The notes under the pieces are model-generated. The model made no database searches. It was not told the DNA's origin and worked only from the letters and a program-made list of their open reading frames with translations. A stretch of DNA of 64,000 bases from Streptococcus pseudopneumoniae (GTDB taxonomy: Bacteria > Bacillota > Bacilli > Lactobacillales > Streptococcaceae): NCBI RefSeq assembly GCF_001073085.1, contig NZ_JVFV01000032.1, positions 1 through 64,000 of the forward strand. The letters are read 5' to 3'. Of the stretch, positions 42,431 through 52,007 are shown piece by piece. The position numbers and the translations under genes were made by a program. Within the stretch, counting starts at the first letter, position 1. Each line of letters begins with the position of its first letter.

Positions 42431-43534
42431 TTAATAATATTCTCTCGGAATTCGATCACTGAGGAGACAAACTACCTCATAATTGATCGTTCCTCGGTAG
42501 ACTGCTACATCTGTTGCAGTAATTTCTTGATCACCATCTGCACCAATCAAGGTTACCTTGGTACCCAATGGATAAAGCTTAGGCAAACGAACCGTGATTT
42601 GGTCCATGGATACACGTCCTACGATGGGGCACAATTGTCCATCTACCAGAACTGAGAAATTCTGCATATCTCGTGTCCAACCATCTGCATAACCTATCGG
42701 TACCGTTGCAATGACTTGCTCACCGTCTGCTTGATAAGTTGCTCCGTAACCCATACAAGCCCCAGCTGGGACTGTTTTAACATGAACAATAGCTGACTCC
42801 AAAGTTAAGGCTGGTTTTAGTTCATAAGGCAATTCCAAAACTTGTCCACTTGGATTGAGACCATACATGGAATCTCCCATGCGAACAGCACTGAAAATAG
42901 TTTCTGCATGCCATAGAGTCGTTGCGGAGTTACTAGCATGAACCAATTCTGGTACTTCTTGCAAGCCAGCAAGTATTTCCTTGAAACACTCTAACTGTTC
43001 CTTAAAATAGCTATCCGACTCTTCATCAGCAGTTGCAAAGTGTGTAAAGATTCCCTCAACATTTGCTCCATGCTCCTTGAGTAAAGTTTGAGCTTCTTCA
43101 GCCTCGCTTGCACTTCTAAAACCAATCCGTCCCATACCTGAGTCAATTTTAAGGTGAACAGTTAAACCTGATAAGTCTGACTCTGTGGCTATGAGTTTCT
43201 GGATCCATTCCACCCCAGCCACTGTCAAGGTAATATCAAAGTCCTTAGCCAATGAAAGAGATTCAACCTCAGATACTCCTAAAATAAGAATCTTCTTAGA
43301 AATTCCTGCCTGACGAAGCTCGATGGCTTCATCGATATTAGAAACGCAAAAACCATCAACGTCATCCTGGATAGCTGTTGCAACAGCAACCGCTCCGTGT
43401 CCATAGGCATTGGCTTTTACAACTGCCCATTTGAGGGTATCTTGGGGAATGTGCGCTCCCATTTGTTGGATATTGTAGCGAATTGCTTCTAGATGAATAA
43501 GGGCCTTGGTTGGTCTATGTGGACTAGTTTTCAT
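42431..43534 (-). CDS. alr: Alanine racemase
   Basis: This PLP enzyme makes D-alanine for peptidoglycan and teichoic acids. It has 367 residues with the PLP lysine Lys40 in [19 protein letters not shown], and the second catalytic region [13 protein letters not shown]. The start at 43534 was chosen ([16 protein letters not shown] follows). It overlaps the acpS stop by 11 bp, the usual arrangement of this pair. The longer frame lacks a better ribosome site. Confidence 0.97.
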   Translation of the reverse strand: MKTSPHRPTKALIHLEAIRYNIQQMGAHIPQDTLKWAVVKANAYGHGAVAVATAIQDDVDGFCVSNIDEAIELRQAGISKKILILGVSEVESLSLAKDFDITLTVAGVEWIQKLIATESDLSGLTVHLKIDSGMGRIGFRSASEAEEAQTLLKEHGANVEGIFTHFATADEESDSYFKEQLECFKEILAGLQEVPELVHASNSATTLWHAETIFSAVRMGDSMYGLNPSGQVLELPYELKPALTLESAIVHVKTVPAGACMGYGATYQADGEQVIATVPIGYADGWTRDMQNFSVLVDGQLCPIVGRVSMDQITVRLPKLYPLGTKVTLIGADGDQEITATDVAVYRGTINYEVVCLLSDRIPREYY

Positions 43535-43886
43535 AATCTTCCTCCAAAATAACACTAGCTGTCACAAACTGATCTGTATGGCTGATAGATAGCCAAACTT
43601 TTCCTGAAAACGGGGATTTGCTGAAGTAGGGAGCACCTCTTTCATTGTTCAAGATTTCCAAGTCTTGAAAGCCCAACTTCCCAATTCCCGTTCCCATAGC
43701 CTTTGAGAAAGCCTCTTTAGCTGACCAACGACCAGCCAAATACTCAATCTGTCTACGACCTTTGAGACTGACAAAGCGCTTCAATTCCTTGTCTGTCAAA
43801 ACACGCTGCGCAAAGCCTTCTCTTTTTTCAACTGCATGTTGTATGGAAGCTAATGCTTCGATATCGATTCCGTGTCCAACTATCAT
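43524..43886 (-). CDS. acpS: Holo-[acyl-carrier-protein] synthase
   Basis: This 120-residue enzyme transfers 4'-phosphopantetheine from CoA to acyl carrier protein. The Mg-binding start is [13 protein letters not shown] and the second motif is [17 protein letters not shown]; both are canonical. The ATG at 43886 was chosen because the protein then begins [10 protein letters not shown], as in homologues. Another 15 residues are open upstream. It lies between the second DAHP synthase and alr. Confidence 0.96.
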   Translation of the reverse strand: MIVGHGIDIEALASIQHAVEKREGFAQRVLTDKELKRFVSLKGRRQIEYLAGRWSAKEAFSKAMGTGIGKLGFQDLEILNNERGAPYFSKSPFSGKVWLSISHTDQFVTASVILEEDYEN

Positions 43887-43931
43887 TTTCGTCAAAAAGA
43901 GTTGAGGTTCCCCCAACTCCATCCTTTTCAC

Positions 43932-44963
43932 TTATTTTGTTAAGGTAGTATAGATTTCTTCTACCAAGGCTACTGTGTTTTCCCATCCTAGACATGGGTC
44001 TGTAATAGAACAACCAAAGATTTCTGGTTGATTTTGGCGACCATCTGCCAAGTAAGATTCAATCATGAAACCTCGAACTGTCTTCTTGATCTTTTCATTC
44101 CAGTCACGATTGAGCAGAGCCTGACGAACAATTCGAACTTGCTCCATATATTGCTTGCCTGAATTATCATGGTTAGTATCAATCATGATAAAAGGATTTT
44201 CAAGCCCCATAGACTCGTAACGGCCGATAGCATCTAAGAGAGTTTCATAGTAGAAGTTTGGTTCATTCTTCCCATATTCATTCATAGCTCCACGAAGGAT
44301 AACGTGGGCCAGGGGATTACCTGAAGTCTCAACTTCTTGTCCATGGTAAAGAAATGTTTGCTTGTTTTGTGCAGCATAGATGGCATTAAACATAACAGAT
44401 AGATTTCCTGAGGTTGGATTTTTCATCCCCACTGGTGCATCAATCCCTGAAGCTACAAAACGGTGTTCTTGGTCTTCTACTGAGCGCGCACCCACGGCAT
44501 GGTAGCTTACCAAGTCGTCAACTAAAACTAGATTGGATGGATAAAGCATTTCATCCGCTGTAGTCAATCCAGTTTCTGTAATTACCCGATAATGAAGCTG
44601 ACGAACAGCCTGCAAACCATTAATCAAGCTTGGAGCTTTAGAAGTATCTGGCTGATGAACCAAGCCCTTGTAGCCATCTCCATTGGTACGTGGTTTGGCC
44701 GTGTAAACACGCATAACCATGAAAATCTTATCTGCCACTTTTTTCTGCAAGTCTGCCAAACGACGGGCATACTCTAGGACTGCTTCTTCATTATCAGACG
44801 AACAAGGCCCAATGACCAAAAGGATACGATCATCCTTACCTGAAAGGATATCTGCTAGTTCTTGGTCTCGGCTTTCCTTATGTTGCAAGGTTTCTGCAGA
44901 TAGCCGTGTTTCCGCCTTAATCGCTTCAATATCGATTTCTTGACCTTTTTCAATAAATGCCAT
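43932..44963 (-). CDS. aroF: 3-deoxy-7-phosphoheptulonate synthase (second copy)
   Basis: This type I DAHP synthase performs the first shikimate-pathway step. It has 343 residues with VIGPCSSDNEEAVLEY, MRVYTAKPRTNGDGYKGL and MIDTNHDNSGKQYMEQ. It is a tandem paralogue of the gene at 44965-45996, separated by one base. The two share most positions but differ in the N-terminal region (FIEKGQEIDIEAIKAETRLS), where feedback regulation is usually set. The pair may therefore respond to different aromatic amino acids. The aroF/aroG labels are interchangeable here. Confidence 0.94.
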   Translation of the reverse strand: MAFIEKGQEIDIEAIKAETRLSAETLQHKESRDQELADILSGKDDRILLVIGPCSSDNEEAVLEYARRLADLQKKVADKIFMVMRVYTAKPRTNGDGYKGLVHQPDTSKAPSLINGLQAVRQLHYRVITETGLTTADEMLYPSNLVLVDDLVSYHAVGARSVEDQEHRFVASGIDAPVGMKNPTSGNLSVMFNAIYAAQNKQTFLYHGQEVETSGNPLAHVILRGAMNEYGKNEPNFYYETLLDAIGRYESMGLENPFIMIDTNHDNSGKQYMEQVRIVRQALLNRDWNEKIKKTVRGFMIESYLADGRQNQPEIFGCSITDPCLGWENTVALVEEIYTTLTK

Positions 44964-44964
44964 A

Positions 44965-45996
44965 TTATTCTCCTAGTCTTTGGTAGATTTCGCGCACAAG
45001 AGCCTCAGTATTTTCCCATCCTAGACATGGATCGGTGATAGATTTTCCAAAGACCTCTGGTTCATTTTGACGACCGTCTTCTAGATAAGACTCAATCATG
45101 AATCCACGAACATATTTTTTAATCTTTTCATTCCAATCGCGGTTAATCAAGGTCTGACGAACGATGCGAATCTGATCCATATACTGCTTTCCTGAGTTAT
45201 CATGGTTGGTATCAATGATGATAAATGGATTTTCAAGGCCCATCTTTTCATACTGGGCAATGGTATCCATCAAATTATCATAGTAGTAGTTAGGGATATT
45301 TTTCCCGTATTCGTTGAGGGCACCACGGAGAATGGCATGGGATAGAGGATTTCCAGTAGTTTCGACTTCTTTTCCTAGGAAAAGGAAACTCTGCTTGTTT
45401 TGCGCTGCATAAATACCGTTGAACATGACATTGAGATTTCCAGACGTTGGATTTTTAAAACCTGTCGCAAAATCCGCTCCACTAGCTACAAAACGGTGTT
45501 GTTGGTCTTCAACCGAACGAGCTCCAACAGCCATATAAGAAATCAAGTCATCTACCAGAGGAAGGTTTTCTGGGTACAACATTTCATCCGCTGTCGTCAT
45601 TCCTGTTTCAGAAATAACACGGTAATGCAGGTGACGAACCGCCTTGATCCCATTGATGAGACTAGGTGCTTCTTTGGCATTTGGTTGGTGAATCAAGCCC
45701 TTATAGCCATCACCATTAGTACGTGGTTTAGCAGTGTAGACGCGCATGACCATAAAGACGCGGTCTTTGACTTCTTCTTGCAGTTTTGCCAAACGCTTAG
45801 CATATTCGAGAACTGCTTCTTCATTGTCAGATGAACAAGGACCAATCACCAACAAAATGCGTTGATCTTCACCACGAATAATCGCTTCAAGTTCTTGATC
45901 GCGTTGTTGTTTATTAGCCAGTGCTTGTCCTTCTAATTTAGATAAACTACGAACTTCTTCAATATTAATTTTAGGGCTTTTTGCTGTAAATACCAT
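44965..45996 (-). CDS. aroG: 3-deoxy-7-phosphoheptulonate synthase (first copy)
   Basis: This 343-residue type I DAHP synthase has the same active-site motifs as its neighbour (VIGPCSSDNEEAVLEYAKRL, AKPRTNGDGYKGLIHQP, IIDTNHDNSGKQYMDQ). Its N-terminus differs (VFTAKSPKINIEEVRSLSKL). It follows secA by about 80 bp with a long stem-loop between. The ATG follows AAGGAGATGAATA. Tandem duplication is a known feature of pneumococcal-type streptococci. Confidence 0.94.
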   Translation of the reverse strand: MVFTAKSPKINIEEVRSLSKLEGQALANKQQRDQELEAIIRGEDQRILLVIGPCSSDNEEAVLEYAKRLAKLQEEVKDRVFMVMRVYTAKPRTNGDGYKGLIHQPNAKEAPSLINGIKAVRHLHYRVISETGMTTADEMLYPENLPLVDDLISYMAVGARSVEDQQHRFVASGADFATGFKNPTSGNLNVMFNGIYAAQNKQSFLFLGKEVETTGNPLSHAILRGALNEYGKNIPNYYYDNLMDTIAQYEKMGLENPFIIIDTNHDNSGKQYMDQIRIVRQTLINRDWNEKIKKYVRGFMIESYLEDGRQNEPEVFGKSITDPCLGWENTEALVREIYQRLGE

Positions 45997-46019
45997 TATT
46001 CATCTCCTTATAAAGCAAA

Positions 46020-46058
46020 CGGACGCCAAGCGAAAATTCACTTTTCACTAGGCATCCG
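46020..46058 (-). other. Stem-loop between secA and the aro genes
   Basis: Minus-strand CGGATGCC pairs with GGCGTCCG and continues imperfectly with AGTGAA / TTCGCT. There is no T run after it (TTTGCTTTATAAGGAG follows), so it is not a standard terminator. It could be a processing site or attenuator for the aro genes. Confidence 0.5.
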
Positions 46059-46076
46059 CCTGAAAATTAGTCAATT

Positions 46077-48590
46077 TTAACGTCGTTTACCATGACAGTT
46101 TTTAAATTTCTTACCAGAACCACATGGGCACAAGTCGTTACGCTTAACTTGGCTAAGATCCAAATCTGCAGGAAGCTCAGTCTGTTGCGCAGCAATATTA
46201 CGAGTAGCTGTCGTACTGATATGACGCTCTGCTTGTGGACGCTCTTGTTCATGAATTTGTGCTTTCATCATCAAACGGGTCACATCAAACTCAATGGAAC
46301 CAATCATATCATTAAACATACGGAAACCTTCTGCTTGATACTCAACGACAGGGTTATTCTGAGCATAACCACGGAGACCAACAGCATTACGCAACTGATC
46401 AAGAGCATCGATATGGTCTGTCCACTTGTTATCTACAACACGTAGGATCAAGACTTTTTGGAATTCTTTAACAGCTTCCTCATCACGAAGTTTAGCAACT
46501 TGACTATCGTAGACTTTCAAGGCACGTTGGTAAAGTTCATCTTTGATCGCTTGGTCTGACAAACCTTCTAGGTCTGAAAGTGAAATTGAATCTTCTGGAA
46601 GCAAGTTATATCTTGCAAAATTCAAGATAGCTTCTAGTTTTTCATCTTGTTTAGCACGCGCATGATTATCAACAACACGATTAATAGTGCGTTTAATCAT
46701 TGCATGAATCTCAGGAGCCAAGTCGCGATCAGCAGTGATGACATCGTAACGTTGTGAGTAGATAATCTCACGTTGCTCACGCATGACATCATCGTATTGA
46801 AGGACTTGTTTACGTGTGTCGTAGTTGTTTCCTTCAACACGTTTTTGTGCTGCTTCAACCTGACGTGTCAACATACGAGATTTGATCGCTTCGTCTGACA
46901 TATTGAGACGTTCAAAGACACCCTTCAAGCGCTCTGAACCGAAACGTTTCATCAAATCATCTTCCAGAGAAAGGTAGAATTGTGACTCCCCTGGGTCTCC
47001 TTGACGTCCTGAACGTCCACGAAGCTGGTTATCGATACGACGACTTTCATGGCGTTCTGTACCAATGACACAAAGTCCACCAAGTTCACGAACACCTTCA
47101 CCAAGCTTAATATCAGTACCACGACCGGCCATGTTGGTTGCGATAGTGATCGCACCACGTTGACCAGCATTCATGATGATTTGCGCTTCTCTGTAGTGGT
47201 TTTTAGCATTCAATACTTCGTGAGGTACGCCTGCTTCAACCAATTTCTTAGAAAGAAAATCACTGGTTTCAACGGCAACAGTACCTACCAAGACAGGTTG
47301 ACCTTTTTGGTAACGCGCCTTAACATCTTCTACCACAGCCTTGAATTTTGCATCGAGACTAGCGTAAAGAAGGTCTGAATGGTCAATACGTTGGATCGGA
47401 CGGTTAGTAGGAATTGGAATAACACGAATGTTGTAGATTTCGCGGAATTCTTCTTCTTCTGTTTTACCAGTACCTGTCATACCTGCCAATTTTTTATACA
47501 TACGGAAAAGGTTTTGGTAGGTAATCGATGCTGATGTTTTGGTCTCATCTTGGATTGGCACACCTTCTTTAGCTTCAATCGCTTGGTGCAAACCATCAGA
47601 GTAACGACGACCTTCCATGGTACGACCTGTAAATTGGTCGACAATCAAGATTTCTTGTTCTTCGCTGACCACATAGTCAATATCAAGAATCATAATGTAG
47701 TTAGCACGAAGGGCATTGTCGATAAAGTGAGTCAAGGCTACGTTTTCGATATCGTAGAGATTTTCTAGTTTGAAGTAGCTTTCAGCCTTGTCAATACCAG
47801 AATCAGATAAACCAATTGTCTTAGACTGAATATCAATGATATAGTCATCCTTATCCAAAGACTTCACAAAATGGTCCGCCATATGGTAGAGTTGGCTAGT
47901 TTCAACTGCATTGGCTCCTGAAACGATCAAAGGAGTACGAGCTTCGTCAATCAAGATAGAGTCTACCTCATCGACCAAGGCGTAGTTGAGTGGACGTTGA
48001 ACCATATTCTCCGCACGAACAACCATGTTATCACGGAGGTAGTCAAATCCGATTTCTGAGTTGGTTGAGTATGTGATATCACACTCATAAGCTTCTTTTT
48101 TCTCCATTGGAGATTTGGCTGCCAAGTTGATCCCTACTGACAAACCAAGCCATGAGTACAACTCACCCATCTCAGTCGCGTCACGTTCTGATAGATACTC
48201 ATTGACCGTAACTACGTGTACACCTTTACCTGAAAGGGCGTTTAGGTAAACAGGCATTGTCGCTGTCAAGGTTTTCCCCTCACCAGTACGCATCTCAGGA
48301 ACGTCACCATGGTGAAGAACGATTCCCCCCATAACCTGAACCTTATACGGGAAAAGACCAAGAACACGCTTAGCTCCCTCGCGTACAACAGCAAACGCCT
48401 CATACAAAAGTTGGTCAAGAGTCTCACCATTTTGATAGCGTTGCTTAAATTCTTCTGTCTTAGCTTGCAACTGCTCGTCTGTCAAAGCAGCCATTTCATC
48501 TTCGTATTTGAGGACTTTATCAGCCATCTTTTCTAGGCGGCGAAGTTCCCCTTTATCATTTTCGATGATTGTTTTTAGTAAATTTGCCAT
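46077..48590 (-). CDS. secA: Preprotein translocase ATPase SecA
   Basis: This motor of the Sec pathway has 837 residues. Walker A is [12 protein letters not shown], the DEAD-type Walker B is [19 protein letters not shown], and motif VI is [15 protein letters not shown]. The C-terminal zinc finger is complete ([17 protein letters not shown]). It is the housekeeping SecA by length and zinc tail, not accessory SecA2. It has its own promoter and starts with the ATG after AGTAAGGAAAAAA. Confidence 0.98.
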   Translation of the reverse strand: MANLLKTIIENDKGELRRLEKMADKVLKYEDEMAALTDEQLQAKTEEFKQRYQNGETLDQLLYEAFAVVREGAKRVLGLFPYKVQVMGGIVLHHGDVPEMRTGEGKTLTATMPVYLNALSGKGVHVVTVNEYLSERDATEMGELYSWLGLSVGINLAAKSPMEKKEAYECDITYSTNSEIGFDYLRDNMVVRAENMVQRPLNYALVDEVDSILIDEARTPLIVSGANAVETSQLYHMADHFVKSLDKDDYIIDIQSKTIGLSDSGIDKAESYFKLENLYDIENVALTHFIDNALRANYIMILDIDYVVSEEQEILIVDQFTGRTMEGRRYSDGLHQAIEAKEGVPIQDETKTSASITYQNLFRMYKKLAGMTGTGKTEEEEFREIYNIRVIPIPTNRPIQRIDHSDLLYASLDAKFKAVVEDVKARYQKGQPVLVGTVAVETSDFLSKKLVEAGVPHEVLNAKNHYREAQIIMNAGQRGAITIATNMAGRGTDIKLGEGVRELGGLCVIGTERHESRRIDNQLRGRSGRQGDPGESQFYLSLEDDLMKRFGSERLKGVFERLNMSDEAIKSRMLTRQVEAAQKRVEGNNYDTRKQVLQYDDVMREQREIIYSQRYDVITADRDLAPEIHAMIKRTINRVVDNHARAKQDEKLEAILNFARYNLLPEDSISLSDLEGLSDQAIKDELYQRALKVYDSQVAKLRDEEAVKEFQKVLILRVVDNKWTDHIDALDQLRNAVGLRGYAQNNPVVEYQAEGFRMFNDMIGSIEFDVTRLMMKAQIHEQERPQAERHISTTATRNIAAQQTELPADLDLSQVKRNDLCPCGSGKKFKNCHGKRR

Positions 48591-48635
48591 TTTTTTCCTT
48601 ACTTTAAATTCTGAATATTTTAGAATGTTCTTTTT

Positions 48636-48664
48636 ATTGTAGCATATTTGCCCATTTTTTTCAA
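48636..48664 (-). promoter_or_regulatory. secA promoter
   Basis: TTGAAA (48659-48664), exactly 17 bp, TACAAT (48636-48641) on the minus strand, about 46 bp before the secA ATG. Confidence 0.85.
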
Positions 48665-48689
48665 GAAATATTCCGTTTTCCCTTAGGGC

Positions 48690-48722
48690 AAAAAAGGGCT
48701 AATCAAGGTGATTAGTTCCCTT
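48690..48722 (-). terminator. Terminator of the 109-residue membrane protein gene
   Basis: Minus-strand AAGGG-AA-CTAATCA pairs with TGATTAG-CCCTT and is followed by TTTTTTG. It lies about 105 bp past the stop at 48828. Confidence 0.8.
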
Positions 48723-48827
48723 AAAATTCCTATTCCGAGTCTAGTTTTCTTCATTAATGCTTCTAGCTAGTTTATCCATGAAAAAATTGCCATCATTTTC
48801 TATTAGGTAAAAGCTTGCCCATTTCTT

Positions 48828-49157
48828 TCAAGGAAGACTGGATTTCTTCTTTTCCAATCGTAACTTATTCATAAATTTTAGACAAGTATAAACTATCCAG
48901 TCATTGAGTAAGGATAAAAAGACTAAAACTATCCATATCAACCACCTAGCTAAATCCTTGGGTTCTAGTAAAATAAAGTTAAATAAGACTAGCGAAAAAA
49001 GAGTGAAAGCTAGACTAAACAAGGCCATGAGAGGTAAATAAATCCAGTAAAAATAGTAAAGGAATGAAAAGTGTTTTCTTCCTGGTCGTGCCTTCCTTTG
49101 CCAACTAAAAAAGAAAAAATAGGGCACTAAAATCAACAATTGTAGCAACTTCTCCAT
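48828..49157 (-). CDS. Small membrane protein of unknown function
   Basis: This 109-residue protein has three hydrophobic segments (about 4-18, 30-65 as one or two helices, 72-95) and a basic C-terminal tail (NKLRLEKKKSSLP). No family recognised. The ATG has a very strong ribosome site (GGAGGTGATGAG). A TATAAT -10 at 49189-49194 starts right at the end of the lemA terminator, so it seems to be its own transcription unit. Confidence 0.75.
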   Translation of the reverse strand: MEKLLQLLILVPYFFFFSWQRKARPGRKHFSFLYYFYWIYLPLMALFSLAFTLFSLVLFNFILLEPKDLARWLIWIVLVFLSLLNDWIVYTCLKFMNKLRLEKKKSSLP

Positions 49158-49194
49158 CTCATCACCTCCAGAACTGTTTCCTATTTTTATTATA

Positions 49195-49226
49195 GCAAAA
49201 AGACCTGGAAAGTAGTTTCCAGATCT
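49195..49226 (-). terminator. Terminator of the TPM-lemA operon
   Basis: Minus-strand AGATCTGGAAA pairs with TTTCCAGGTCT over a 4-base loop, followed by TTTTT, about 28 bp past the lemA stop. Confidence 0.88.
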
Positions 49227-49253
49227 TGCAATTCTTAGAAATAAACGGCCCCT

Positions 49254-49847
49254 CTACTGTTTTGATGTAGAAGTACTAAAATCAACCTTTGGAGCTGTCT
49301 TGGCTTCTTCGCTTTCTTTGAAGGTTTCTGCTTCTTTAAAGTTCATCATATTAGCAAAGAGAACAGTTGGGAAGCTTCTTAATTTTTGATTGTAGTCAGT
49401 TGCTGCCTGGTTGTAATCCTTGCGGGCTACAAAAATACGATTTTCGCTTCCAGCCAACTCCGTCATGAGTTGTTCCACATTTTGATTGCTCTTAAGCTCA
49501 GGATAGTTTTCTGTCAACACAAGCAGGCGTGAAATAGCTGAACTCAACTCACCTTGAGCCTCTTGGTTTTCCTTTGAAGTAACAGAGCCATTCCCAATTT
49601 TTGCACGTGCTTCTGCAATCTGGGTGAAGACCTCTGTCTCATGGTTCATTTGTCCCTTTACAGACTCTACCAGATTTCCAATCAAGTCTGAACGACGTTG
49701 GAGGGCTGTCGCTACATTTGCTTGAGCTTGTTCTACCTTGGTCTGTTCGGAGACAAGACCGTTATAAGTACCTACAACCGAGCAACCTCCCAGCAAGATA
49801 ATGGCTAGTAAAATGCTCAATACATAAATGATTCCTTTATTTTTCAT
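49254..49847 (-). CDS. lemA: LemA family protein
   Basis: This 197-residue protein has one N-terminal membrane helix (residues 5-22) and a long helical domain with the LemA hallmark QAQANVATALQRRSDLIGNL and VESVKGQMNHE, followed by LLVLTENYPELKSNQN and ENRIFVARKDYNQAATDYN. The family is widespread and of unclear function. It commonly pairs with TPM-domain proteins, as here with the upstream gene 38 bp away. The GGC after the helix could be lipidated, but the context is not a clear lipobox. Confidence 0.94.
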   Translation of the reverse strand: MKNKGIIYVLSILLAIILLGGCSVVGTYNGLVSEQTKVEQAQANVATALQRRSDLIGNLVESVKGQMNHETEVFTQIAEARAKIGNGSVTSKENQEAQGELSSAISRLLVLTENYPELKSNQNVEQLMTELAGSENRIFVARKDYNQAATDYNQKLRSFPTVLFANMMNFKEAETFKESEEAKTAPKVDFSTSTSKQ

Positions 49848-49885
49848 ATCTAAACCTACTCATTTCTTTAAATTTTATACTAACA

Positions 49886-50746
49886 TTACCAATCATCAGA
49901 GGAACCTCCACCGTCAAAGCCTCCGCCGTCCCAGCCACCAGAAGAATCTGAACCTGAGTCTGACCAAGATGAATCTGAATCGGATGAGTCACTAAACCAC
50001 CAGCCACCGCTAGACGAGTCACCGTTACGAGAACTTCCACCTCCTCTGATAACGGCAATAATGACTCCAATGATATATACCACCATCATGAATCCAAAGA
50101 AATCTTTTATGGGGTCATTTTTTTGACTGTAATTTGAGGAACTGCTTCTATTTCGACTCGATTTTTTACCACTGATGCTATCGGAGTAACGTCTGATTTT
50201 GGCGGAAGCATCTGCAAACGACGTTTCATCAGATGAAAAGGTTCCACTTCCCTTATAAAACTGATTATCCAAAGCTTTGGCAATCGCTAGAATCCCCTTA
50301 CTATAGTCCCCATTTTTAAAATCTGTACGACTGGCTGCCAAGATCTGCTTGGTTTGATAGTCTGTTATCCTGATAGCAGTGTTATTACTGGTTTCAATTC
50401 TTGATTTTCGATCTTGAACAGCTACCACAATCAAACTTCCAAAATTATCTCCTGAATAACCTATCTTCCAGGCTCTAGCAGTCTCATTAGCTACTGTTTC
50501 AATGCTTTCTCCTTCTAAACTGTCCACGATATAAACTCCCACTTGAAGCTTTTCTGCCTTTTTACTATTAGCTTCATTCAAATCACGAATTTGTGTGATA
50601 GTGTCCTCTGTCAAATAGTGATTTGGATCGTAGATACCATAGTCTGGTTTTTCAGGTGCTGTGAACGCTGATAGGAAGAGAAATACCATCAGCAATCCAA
50701 GGATACGCGCCAAGAAACTTTTCTTTAACAATCTATATTTTTTCAT
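49886..50746 (-). CDS. TPM-domain (YgcG-like) membrane protein
   Basis: This 286-residue protein has an N-terminal signal/anchor (KSFLARILGLLMVFLFLSAF), then the TPM domain (about 30-165; YDPNHYLTEDTITQIRDLNE, VGVYIVDSLEGE, ITDYQTKQILAA), a linker, a second membrane helix near 215-233, and a Ser/Asp/Gly-rich tail ending FDGGGSSDDW. Such proteins usually sit with LemA and may act in membrane or photosystem-type quality control in other organisms. The ATG at 50746 follows AGGGAGGTTATT and was preferred to an upstream TTG. A TATAAT -10 at 50782-50787 precedes it. Confidence 0.9.
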   Translation of the reverse strand: MKKYRLLKKSFLARILGLLMVFLFLSAFTAPEKPDYGIYDPNHYLTEDTITQIRDLNEANSKKAEKLQVGVYIVDSLEGESIETVANETARAWKIGYSGDNFGSLIVVAVQDRKSRIETSNNTAIRITDYQTKQILAASRTDFKNGDYSKGILAIAKALDNQFYKGSGTFSSDETSFADASAKIRRYSDSISGKKSSRNRSSSSNYSQKNDPIKDFFGFMMVVYIIGVIIAVIRGGGSSRNGDSSSGGWWFSDSSDSDSSWSDSGSDSSGGWDGGGFDGGGSSDDW

Positions 50747-50904
50747 AATAACCTCCCTGTGCAAGGAAAATTGTTTAGAGAATTATAGCATTTTGATTTT
50801 TATAAAAAAAGTACATTTTCATTACAAATCTATGACAAGAACTAAGAAAATGATGTTGTTTTGATGACAAATCTGACTCTCTATTCTGCATTAAATGGTC
50901 TAAA

Positions 50905-51053
50905 TTTCCACCATATTGACTGCAATCTCTAGAAGGAATAAGCAGAGGCACTCGAAACCAATCTTAGATAAATTTTGGATCTGTTGGCAAGCCTTATTTC
51001 TTGGCATTATAGTTCATAAGATTTGCATTTCTTGATATTCAACAACTCATGAC
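50905..51053 (-). pseudogene. Decayed fragment of a umuC-like gene
   Basis: About 150 bp aligns with the intact umuC-like gene around 53040-53200 on the same strand. Common blocks are CATATTGACTGCAAT, GATAAATTT and TTGGCATTATAG versus TTAGCATTGTAG. Translated, it gives HELLNIKKCKSYEL-NAKK, stop, GLPTDP, against HDMPFDIKTRKFSYYNAKKQ-GLPTDS in the intact protein. It has an internal TAA and no open frame. The rest of 50790-51373 shows only short hairpins (for example CCCCGAAA / TTTCGGGG near 51107) and no gene. Confidence 0.75.
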
Positions 51054-51373
51054 AAAAGAGAGGCTTTGAGAGGGAGGAATTCCTCTGTACTACACCCCCG
51101 AAAAATTTAACTTTCGGGGTCTATACATTCTTAAATCTACTAGTCTTTGTATTCTTGTGGAGAGAAATTTTTATTTTACAATATGATAAAAAATATAGTC
51201 ATCGATATATTTATCTACTGATCAAACATTTTTTACGTTTTTTCCGTTATTCTCAAAATTTTCAAATCACTTGATGAATTTATAATGTTTTAGCACTCTC
51301 TGTTAGGGGTGCTATTTCACTGGGTAATTTATTTTCAAAATAAATATAGGCTTCATCTGTCATAGCGTTCAAA

Positions 51374-51652
51374 TTATCTATTCACATGCTTTTTATAGTG
51401 AAAACTTCTACATCCTACGCGATAATCTATCTCAAAATAATAATAATGATCTCTGCCATCTTTGGCATTTTCCTTGTTTAAAACAAAGTAGTTCTTTTGG
51501 TTGATGGCCATGGTCCGTAGGATATCATCAATGAGAAAGGTCAGGGGTACATTCATGGTAGAGTACTTTTGAAAATCTTCTTCAAAGCGGATGTAATCAT
51601 CTGAGAAGTAATCCATCTGCAATTTGTTTTCATATAACTCTTTTCTAGTCAT
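51374..51652 (-). CDS. Small protein of the umuC cassette, unknown function
   Basis: This 92-residue protein is rich in aromatic and acidic residues (TRKELYENKLQMDYFSDDYI ... NQKNYFVLN). No catalytic motif recognised; it resembles short DUF proteins found after streptococcal UmuC-type polymerases. The ATG at 51652 overlaps the stop of the YolD-like gene by 8 bp, implying coupling. Last gene of the hdiR-umuC operon. Confidence 0.75.
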   Translation of the reverse strand: MTRKELYENKLQMDYFSDDYIRFEEDFQKYSTMNVPLTFLIDDILRTMAINQKNYFVLNKENAKDGRDHYYYFEIDYRVGCRSFHYKKHVNR

Positions 51653-52007
51653 CAACTTCCTCCTGACAAAGTTGGATTGTGAGAATATCATCTACCTTTA
51701 TTAATCGATAACCTTCATCCGTTCTAACAGAGATTTCTTGAGGAGATAATTCTCTTACTTCACCCAATATCGTGCTTTTATAATTTTTCTCCTTGACCAC
51801 AAAAGAGCCTTTTTGTCGTCCAACGTAGAGCTGGGAAAGCCACAACAATTTCTCAACTGGATTCAAATCAGGCGATACATCGACACGATTTTTTTCTGCA
51901 CTGAGTGAACTGGTATGCTCCGATAAGAAAAATCCCATCCACTTCTGCATGCCTGGATCCTGGTAGTCCCTCGCGGATTGAAAAGGTAAGTAAGAACGAT
52001 CAATCAT
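51645..52007 (-). CDS. YolD-like protein
   Basis: This 120-residue protein has the YolD pattern: a start near IDRSYLPFQSARDYQDPGMQ, KWMGFFLSEHTSSL, then a small beta domain (ILGEVRELSPQEISVRTDEG ... DILTIQL). YolD-like proteins regularly sit beside UmuC-type polymerases in Firmicutes and may act as their partner, in the place of UmuD'. The ATG overlaps the umuC stop (ATGA). Confidence 0.85.
   Translation of the reverse strand: MIDRSYLPFQSARDYQDPGMQKWMGFFLSEHTSSLSAEKNRVDVSPDLNPVEKLLWLSQLYVGRQKGSFVVKEKNYKSTILGEVRELSPQEISVRTDEGYRLIKVDDILTIQLCQEEVDD

Noticed and set aside
51095..51135. CCCCGAAA...TTTCGGGG hairpin as terminator
   Set aside because: No T run on either strand; no gene end within reach on the plus strand and the next minus-strand gene to end nearby has not reached it.
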